Source: Mobilitalea sibirica (GTDB lineage: Bacteria; Bacillota; Clostridia; Lachnospirales; Lachnospiraceae). Taken from it: 64,000 nucleotides of DNA. Location: the NCBI RefSeq assembly GCF_015999265.1, contig NZ_JAEAGR010000020.1, positions 1-64,000 on the forward strand, written 5' to 3'. Position 1 is the stretch's first letter; every line of letters starts with the position of its first letter. Shown here one piece after another: positions 58,065-64,000 of the stretch. The position numbers and the translations under genes were made by a program. Under the pieces are notes generated by a model. That model ran no database searches. It saw nothing but the letters and a program-made list of their open reading frames with translations, and was not told the origin of the DNA.

Positions 58065-59294
58065 ATGAGTGAATATATTAATAATCGGGAATATAGACAA
58101 AAGGTGTTAAAAGAATTAATTCTGGAGCTCCATGACGGTAAAAGCGTGGAGGAAGTAAAGGAAAGATTTTCAAAGTTAATCGAAGGAATATCACCAACAG
58201 AGATATCTGTGATGGAAAATGCTTTGATTAAAGAAGGTATGCCCGTAGAAGAGGTGCAAAGACTTTGTGATGTTCATGCAGCCGTTTTTAAGGGCTCAAT
58301 AGAGGAGATTCATCAGCCAACAAATCAGAGCGAAATTATTGGTCACCCGGTTCATACCTTTAAGATGGAAAACAGAGCCTTGGAAAGATTGATGAGCAAG
58401 ACAATCGAACCACTACTTAGGGATTTGGAAGAGGATGATAATGAAAATACCCGTAAGAAGCTCTTAGATGGATTGAGTCAGCTGTGGGAAATTGATAAGC
58501 ATTATCTGAGAAAAGAGAATCTTTTGTTTCCCTATATGGAGAAGTATGGAATTACAGCACCGCCAAAGGTTATGTGGGGTGTAGATGATGAAATCAGAGC
58601 TGATATTAAAGATACCATAAAATTGTTAAAGAAAGCAGATGCCAAAAAGGAAACGATACTGAGTAAAGTACAAGCATCTGTTGACAGGGTCAATGAAATG
58701 ATTTTCAAAGAAGAGAACATTCTGTTTCCTATGGTTTTAGATACACTGGATGAAGACGAATGGTTGAAAATCGCTGCAGAAAGCGGTGAAATTGGCTATT
58801 GTATCTACGAACCTATAAAGGAATGGAAACCGGCTAGGGTGAATGTGGAAGAAAAAGTACAAAAGCAGGGAGAAGAGCCGGCCGGTGATGGATATATCCG
58901 TTTTGATACTGGAATTATGTCGCAACCGGAGATAGAGGCCATGCTTAATACGCTTCCTGTTGATGTAACATTCGTAGATAAGGATGGTGTGGTAAAATAC
59001 TTTACCCAAGGAAAAGAACGAATTTTTCCTAGGACAAAAGCAATTATTGGAAGAAAGGTTCAGAACTGCCATCCACCAGCAAGTGTCCATGTGGTAGAGA
59101 AGATAGTGGAAGATCTTCAATCGGGGAAAAAAGATCATGAGGACTTTTGGATCCGAATGGGAGAGAAATACATTCTCATCCGCTATTTTGCGGTCCGAGA
59201 TAAAGAAGGTAACTTCCTTGGAACTTTAGAGTTTACGCAGGATATTGGTCCTATTAAAATGATAGAAGGCGAAAAGCGTCTGATGGATGAATAA
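58065..59294 (+). CDS. DUF438-hemerythrin-PAS protein
   Basis: 409 residues, three domains: DUF438 (about 10-75, KLIEGISPTEISVMENALIKEG in part), hemerythrin-like (about 95-240, HPVHTFKMENRAL, KHYLRKENLLFPYM, FKEENILFPM as iron ligands) and a C-terminal PAS-type domain (about 285-405, VDVTFVDKDGVVKYFTQGKERIFPR, NCHPPASVHVVEKIV). Di-iron centre plus PAS suggests O2, NO or redox sensing. GGAGG seven bases before ATG 58065; ATG 58059 overlaps it. It lies in the same stress neighbourhood as ric and DUF1858. Confidence 0.92.
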   Translation: MSEYINNREYRQKVLKELILELHDGKSVEEVKERFSKLIEGISPTEISVMENALIKEGMPVEEVQRLCDVHAAVFKGSIEEIHQPTNQSEIIGHPVHTFKMENRALERLMSKTIEPLLRDLEEDDNENTRKKLLDGLSQLWEIDKHYLRKENLLFPYMEKYGITAPPKVMWGVDDEIRADIKDTIKLLKKADAKKETILSKVQASVDRVNEMIFKEENILFPMVLDTLDEDEWLKIAAESGEIGYCIYEPIKEWKPARVNVEEKVQKQGEEPAGDGYIRFDTGIMSQPEIEAMLNTLPVDVTFVDKDGVVKYFTQGKERIFPRTKAIIGRKVQNCHPPASVHVVEKIVEDLQSGKKDHEDFWIRMGEKYILIRYFAVRDKEGNFLGTLEFTQDIGPIKMIEGEKRLMDE

Positions 59295-59311
59295 ATAAGA
59301 AGAAACCTAAC

Positions 59312-59384
59312 AGGGGTTGATGCATAATAGTTTGAATGAGAACAATTAATTCTCGAAAAGCTGTATTTTGCATTAACCCTTTTT
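59312..59384 (+). terminator. Terminator after the DUF438 gene
   Basis: AGGGGTTGATGCATAATAG pairs with CTGTATTTTGCATTAACCC with GAA/TTC inside, followed by TTTTT. 18 bp after the stop. From 59385 to 59677 no gene is seen; only a weak promoter-like TTTACA with TATAAT near 59575-59596. Confidence 0.75.
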
Positions 59385-59677
59385 ATAATGCATGGAATAT
59401 ATTGAAAAAGGCATAGAAGAATACTACGAAGAAATATGGAACGGGTACTTTGCAAATAGGTACTTGACACAAACTATGGATAAAACTTATTGACAAAGAG
59501 TTACTTAATAATTATCATGAAATTAAATATATATTGGTATACAAGTTTAATGGGTGATCAATAAAGTTTTTTACATAGTATAAAATAATTTATAATAGTA
59601 TTAGGTTTGTTGTATTAAGGTTGATAACTGAACTACACTAATGGTAACCACTTGTTTGGAAAAAGGAGAATGGTAGA

Positions 59678-60529
59678 ATGAGTAGCATAAAAATATTAGC
59701 AGACAGCACCTGTGATTTAACAAAAGAATTAATTGAAGCATATGATATCAGTATTCTTCCGTTAATGATTTCCTTAGGGGCTAATTCCTTGAAGGATGGG
59801 GTGGAAATAACGCCGGATGAAATCTATCAATGGTCCAATGCTAATGGTGAGACACCAAAAACAGCGGCCCCTACCATAGGAGATGCAGTTGATTTTATGA
59901 AACCTTTTGTTGAAAAAGAAATGGATCTTATCTTTTTTGGGATTTCAGAGGCAATGTCTGCTACCTGTAATGTACTACGGTTAGCTGCAGAAGAATTAGG
60001 GTATAAACAGTTGTATGTCGTAGACTCTAAGAATTTATCGACCGGAATTGGTTTACAGATACTAAGAGCAGCTGAATTGGCAACGAAAGGCTATAGCACA
60101 GAAGAAATCCTGACTGATAACCATAGAATTAATGAAAAGGTTCGATCCAGCTTTGTAGTTGATACATTAACTTTTTTATATCGGGGAGGAAGATGCTCCG
60201 GTATCACAGCTCTTCTTGCAAATACTTTGAAATTAAAGCCGGAAATTGTAGTTATAAATGGCAAAATGGAAGTGGCAAAGAAGTATAGAGGAAACCAAAA
60301 ATCAGTTATTATGAAATATGTTAAAGAGAAAGAAAAAGAGCTTATGGATGCAGATACTTCCAGAGTTTTTATTACTCATTCCGGATGCCCTGAAGATGTG
60401 ATTAAGGATGTTAAAGACTATTTACATAACTTACAGATATTTAAGGAAGTAATTGTTACCAGAGCCGGTGGTGTCATATCAAGCCACTGTGGTCCGAATA
60501 CATTGGGTATTTTATATATTAGCAACTAA
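59678..60529 (+). CDS. DegV-family fatty acid-binding protein
   Basis: 283 residues. ADSTCDLTKELIEAYDISILPL (parts) at the N-terminus, SEAMSATCN, DSKNLSTGIGLQIL and the C-terminal TRAGGVISSHCGPNTLGIL all are DegV hallmarks. DegV (FakB) proteins bind a fatty acid and present it to the FakA kinase; no fakA gene is in the window. AAAAGGAG before the ATG. Single gene followed by a palindromic hairpin at 60658. Confidence 0.93.
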   Translation: MSSIKILADSTCDLTKELIEAYDISILPLMISLGANSLKDGVEITPDEIYQWSNANGETPKTAAPTIGDAVDFMKPFVEKEMDLIFFGISEAMSATCNVLRLAAEELGYKQLYVVDSKNLSTGIGLQILRAAELATKGYSTEEILTDNHRINEKVRSSFVVDTLTFLYRGGRCSGITALLANTLKLKPEIVVINGKMEVAKKYRGNQKSVIMKYVKEKEKELMDADTSRVFITHSGCPEDVIKDVKDYLHNLQIFKEVIVTRAGGVISSHCGPNTLGILYISN

Positions 60530-60657
60530 TAGCATGGATGAATAAAGTTATTCGACAGCAAGAGTAAGCTTGATTTTTTAGAATTCATAGTATAATGATG
60601 GAAAAGAAAGTACAGATTGAATAAAGCTTTGAATGCATCAACCATAATTTATTAGAA

Positions 60658-60748
60658 TAAACGGGATCTAGGGTTACCTTAATCCTATTTGGAGCAATAT
60701 AAAACATTCTTCAAATAGCGAGTGAAAGGAAACTCCAGGTCCCGTTTT
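60658..60748. repeat. Palindromic intergenic repeat, copy 4 (short)
   Basis: Arms AAACGGGA and TCCCGTTT, then CCTTAATCCTATTTGGAG opposite CTTCAAATAGCGAG. TTAATCCTATTTGGAGCAA resembles TTAATACACTATTTGGAGAA of copy 2 read as reverse complement. TTTTC follows, so it may terminate degV. The flanks 60530-60657 and 60749-61042 show no gene. Confidence 0.5.
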
Positions 60749-61042
60749 CTATGGGCGGTCTCTTAATATATCTTTATTATAATCTTAATGTTTCTTTATT
60801 CTATGTAGGAAAAGTGCATCTAGGGTACTTTCTACATATATCTGTTAATTTTTGATACAATAACCCCTTATAAATAATTATATTAAAAAAATATGAATCA
60901 TAAGGAAAGATAGTAATAGATAAGTAGAAAAAAGGAAACAATGTAACATAGCAGATGCAACAAGAAAGATTACAAAGGAGAAAATCCGTATCAAATTCAG
61001 ATACACAGCTGATTGATTAAATCTATGAATGGAGGTTTTTAA

Positions 61043-61240
61043 ATGATAGTAAAAGGTAAAGATGATAATTTTCAAGGAAGAAACAATAAACGGCTACATT
61101 CGTGTGACCCAACGAATAATGAAGGTACAGCTGCATGGCAAAATTCTGAGAAGAATTACAAAGTCGATTTGGTTAATAAACCGTCCTTAGACAGAGTAAT
61201 GGATGCTAAGGATTGGGTAGATAACGGAAGTAAGTTATAG
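61043..61240 (+). CDS. DUF3787-family small protein
   Basis: 65 residues, hydrophilic, no signal or membrane segment. NNEGTAAWQNSEKNYKVDLVNKPSLDRVMDAKDWVD (parts: GTAAWQN, DAKDWVD) matches the DUF3787 pattern found in small proteins of spore-forming clostridia; function unknown. GGAGG seven bases before the ATG. It lies 17 bp before the pyruvate:ferredoxin oxidoreductase gene and may be co-transcribed with it. Confidence 0.75.
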   Translation: MIVKGKDDNFQGRNNKRLHSCDPTNNEGTAAWQNSEKNYKVDLVNKPSLDRVMDAKDWVDNGSKL

Positions 61241-61257
61241 AAGGAGAGGTTTTTAAG

Positions 61258-64000
61258 ATGGCTAAAATTCAAATGTCAGTCGACGGTAATACGGCTGCCG
61301 CATATGCAGCTTATGCTTTTACGGAGGTTGCTACGATATATCCCATTACTCCGTCCTCAGGTATGGCAGAATCAACGGATGAATGGTCTGCGAATGGTAG
61401 AAAGAATATATTTGGACAGGAAGTTAATGTCGTGGAAATGCAATCCGAAGCCGGTGCTGCCGGATCTTTTCATGGATCCTTACAAGGAGGAGCTCTTACA
61501 ACTACCTTCACTGCATCTCAGGGGCTACTATTAATGATACCCAATATATATCGCTGTGCAGGTGAACTTTTACCCGGTGTAATTCATGTAAGTGCGAGAG
61601 CGATAGCAACCCACGCGTTATCTATCTTTGGTGATCACCAGGACGTTATGGCAACAAGACAGACAGGTTGTGCCTTGATTGCTTCCGGTTCGGTTCAGGA
61701 AGTAATGGATCTGGCTCCAATCGCCCACTTATCCGCGATTAAAGGCAGATTGCCCTTTGTACACTTTTTTGACGGATTTCGAACTTCCCATGAGGTACAG
61801 AAGGTAGAAGCTTTAGAATATCGGGATTATGCACAGATGGTGGACATGAAAGCGATAAGAGAATTCAGGGATAATGCACTTTCACCAAATCACCCGGTAA
61901 TCCGCGGTGCGGCACAGAATCCGGATATCTATTTCCAAGAGAGAGAAGCAATTAATCCTTATTATGAGAACCTGGTACCAATTGTTGAAGAATATATGGT
62001 AAAGATGTCGGAATATACGGGCAGAAAATACAATTTATTCGATTATTACGGAGCAGAGGATGCAGAGTATGTAATCATTGCAATGGGTTCTGTAACCGAA
62101 ACCATTGAGCAGACAATTGATTATTATAACTGTAAAGGTGAAAAATTTGGTCTGATTAAGGTTCGTCTTTATAGGCCTTTTTCTGTGGAGCATTATCTTA
62201 GAAGTGTGCCAAGTACAGTAAAAGGAATAGCAGTGCTTGACAGAACGAAGGAACCCGGTGCTGTTGGAGAACCTTTGTATGTGGATGTATGTACCTGTTA
62301 CAAGGATAAGAAAGATGCTCCTTATATTATCGGAGGTAGATACGGTCTGGCATCTAAGGATACCACTCCAAATCATATCGCTGCTGTGTATGAGAATTTA
62401 AAATCCGAACAGCCGAAAAATAACTTTACAATCGGAATAGAAGACGATCTAACAAAGACCTCCTTAAGTCCGGTAAAAGGTCTTAATGTTGAACCGGAAG
62501 GAATGATTTCCTGTCAGATTTGGGGTCTTGGATCTGACGGTACGGTTGGTGCCAACAAACAGGCGATAAAAATCATTGGAGATAATTCGGATCTTAATGT
62601 TCAGGCTTATTTCGATTATGACTCCAAGAAGTCCGGTGGTTTAACCGTATCACATCTACGGTTTGGCAAAGAAAAGATACGATCCACCTATCTGGTTAAC
62701 AGCGCTGATTATGTGGCCTGTCATAATCAGTCTTATGTGAATAAATATGATTTACTTCAAAATATAAAACCCGGGGGGATATTTGTTTTAAATACCCTTT
62801 GGACAGATGAAGAATTGTCGGACAATCTTCCCGGTTATATGAAAAAGAAGCTGGCAGAAGAGAATATTGATTTTTATACAATCAATGCGATCGGTATAGC
62901 GGAAGAAATAGGGCTAGGTAACCGAATAAACATGGTTATGCAGGGAGCTTTCTTTAAATTAACCAAAGTATTACCGGAAGATATCTATATACGGGAGCTA
63001 AAAGATGTTGTAGATAAAATGTATGGCAAAAAGGGTGAAAAAGTTGTAAAGATGAATCACGATGCCATTGATCAGGGTGTGAATGCAATACACAAGGTTA
63101 ATGTCCCACAGGATTGGCTGAGTGGAGAAGGTAAAAAAGATGAAGAGGTAGAAGAACCTGAATTTATCAAAAAAATCATGAGACCTATGACACAGATGAA
63201 AGGTACCGATTTACCGGTAAGTGCTTTCGTAGGTAGGGAAGACGGAACCATGCCTTCCGGTACAACAGCTTATGAAAAACGTGGTATAGCGGTTAATGTT
63301 CCTGAATGGGTGGAGGAGCGTTGTATTCAATGTAATCAATGTGCATATGTATGTCCCCATGCCGTAATAAGACCGTTTTTACTGGATGATGAAGAGAAGA
63401 AGAAGGCACCGGAAACCTTTGTCACCTTAGAAGCAAGCGGTAAGGCATTTAGCGGATACCATTATAAAATTCAGATCAGTCCGATGGATTGTACCGGCTG
63501 TGGTAACTGTGCCGATGTATGTCCTGCTAAGGGTAAGGCTTTGATTATGCAACCTATCGAGACTCAACTTCCGACCCAGGTGATAAACTGGGAGTTTGCC
63601 GTAGAGCATGTCAGCTTTAAGGAGAATTTAGCTTACGGTGCATCCTTTAAAGACAGTCAATTTAAAGCTCCTTTATATGAATTTTCCGGAGCGTGCGCAG
63701 GTTGTGGTGAAACACCTTATGTAAAACTTCTTACACAATTATTCGGCGAACGAATGATGATTGCCAATGCTACCGGATGTTCTTCTATTTGGGGTGCCTC
63801 AGCGCCAGCTACGGCTTATACAGTAAATCGTGAAGGAAAAGGACCCTCCTGGGCAAATTCCTTGTTTGAGGATAATGCAGAATACGGTTTTGGTATGTAT
63901 CTGGCAGCAAAGCAGATTCGTAATAAACTGGAAGACAATATGCGTAAACTGAACGGAATGAATGTAGAAGAAAAAGTTAAAGAGGCATTTCATGATTGGA
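61258..64000 (+). CDS. nifJ: Pyruvate:ferredoxin (flavodoxin) oxidoreductase, 5' part
   Basis: 914 codons are visible and the gene runs off the window (full-length about 1170-1180). Domain order is standard: pyruvate-binding domain I (TIYPITPSSGMAESTDEW in parts), domain II, gamma domain (SCQIWGLGSDGTVGANKQAI in parts), two 4Fe-4S clusters (CIQCNQCAYVCPH and CTGCGNCADVCPA) and the start of the TPP-binding domain (GACAGCGETPYVKL, ATGCSSIWG). Oxidises pyruvate to acetyl-CoA, CO2 and reduced ferredoxin in the cytoplasm; central enzyme in fermentative clostridia and the target of oxygen damage. AAGGAGAGG precedes ATG 61258. Confidence 0.97.
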   Translation, partial: MAKIQMSVDGNTAAAYAAYAFTEVATIYPITPSSGMAESTDEWSANGRKNIFGQEVNVVEMQSEAGAAGSFHGSLQGGALTTTFTASQGLLLMIPNIYRCAGELLPGVIHVSARAIATHALSIFGDHQDVMATRQTGCALIASGSVQEVMDLAPIAHLSAIKGRLPFVHFFDGFRTSHEVQKVEALEYRDYAQMVDMKAIREFRDNALSPNHPVIRGAAQNPDIYFQEREAINPYYENLVPIVEEYMVKMSEYTGRKYNLFDYYGAEDAEYVIIAMGSVTETIEQTIDYYNCKGEKFGLIKVRLYRPFSVEHYLRSVPSTVKGIAVLDRTKEPGAVGEPLYVDVCTCYKDKKDAPYIIGGRYGLASKDTTPNHIAAVYENLKSEQPKNNFTIGIEDDLTKTSLSPVKGLNVEPEGMISCQIWGLGSDGTVGANKQAIKIIGDNSDLNVQAYFDYDSKKSGGLTVSHLRFGKEKIRSTYLVNSADYVACHNQSYVNKYDLLQNIKPGGIFVLNTLWTDEELSDNLPGYMKKKLAEENIDFYTINAIGIAEEIGLGNRINMVMQGAFFKLTKVLPEDIYIRELKDVVDKMYGKKGEKVVKMNHDAIDQGVNAIHKVNVPQDWLSGEGKKDEEVEEPEFIKKIMRPMTQMKGTDLPVSAFVGREDGTMPSGTTAYEKRGIAVNVPEWVEERCIQCNQCAYVCPHAVIRPFLLDDEEKKKAPETFVTLEASGKAFSGYHYKIQISPMDCTGCGNCADVCPAKGKALIMQPIETQLPTQVINWEFAVEHVSFKENLAYGASFKDSQFKAPLYEFSGACAGCGETPYVKLLTQLFGERMMIANATGCSSIWGASAPATAYTVNREGKGPSWANSLFEDNAEYGFGMYLAAKQIRNKLEDNMRKLNGMNVEEKVKEAFHDW

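Overview
The window looks like chromosome of a low-GC, strictly anaerobic, endospore-class Firmicute, most likely a Lachnospiraceae-type clostridium. This is inferred from AT-rich intergenic DNA, strong AGGAGG ribosome binding sites, V/A-type ATPases, pyruvate:ferredoxin oxidoreductase, rubrerythrin, a DUF3787 protein and many small ABC exporters under MerR/TetR control. No phage, insertion sequence, CRISPR array, rRNA or tRNA was seen.

Layout. 1-4.6 kb: two MerR-family regulators, a permuted NlpC/P60-like protein, and an ABC-2 exporter whose promoter and that of the adjacent MerR gene share the same MerR operator inside a 19-bp spacer. 4.9-9.2 kb: a Cys-rich orphan, a cation:proton antiporter behind a fluoride riboswitch, an Fe-S/flavin reductase, a small membrane protein, a GrpB-like protein and a decayed GNAT gene. 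9.3-12.5 kb: a polar amino acid ABC importer and MsrA. 12.7-17 kb: a TetR-ABC-2 exporter operon, a BlaR-C-terminus-like protein and a broken zinc-ribbon gene with an in-frame UGA at a conserved Cys position. 17.2-26.5 kb: a Ca2+ P-type ATPase, a Nat-like ABC exporter, a YbdG-type MscS channel and a UPF0316 protein.

27-47 kb: two complete nine-gene V/A-type ATPase operons arranged head to head around a LacI-family regulator. Gene order differs (G-C-I-K-F-E-A-B-D on the minus strand, G-I-K-E-C-F-A-B-D on the plus strand). The rotor K subunits differ in kind: the plus operon has the two-hairpin Enterococcus NtpK type with all Na+ ligands recognisable; the minus operon has one c-type hairpin lacking the Na+ ligand residues. 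One Na+ and one H+ machine is the natural reading.

48-59 kb: a redox and nitrosative stress block: an FNR-type Fe-S regulator, the Ric/ScdA di-iron repair protein (with an FNR box centred where a class II activator site should be), rubrerythrin, a nitronate monooxygenase/FabK-like protein, a DUF1858 protein behind a perfect CRP-type palindrome, the oxidative pentose phosphate enzymes Gnd and Zwf, a cyclase-family hydrolase, an APC permease and a DUF438 hemerythrin/PAS protein. 59.6-64 kb: DegV, a DUF3787 protein and the first 914 codons of pyruvate:ferredoxin oxidoreductase, cut by the window end.

Most striking non-coding content: the fluoride riboswitch, and at least seven long (90-225 bp) imperfect palindromes between genes. 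Four of them share a recognisable core, so they look like a dispersed palindromic repeat family that may also serve as terminators.
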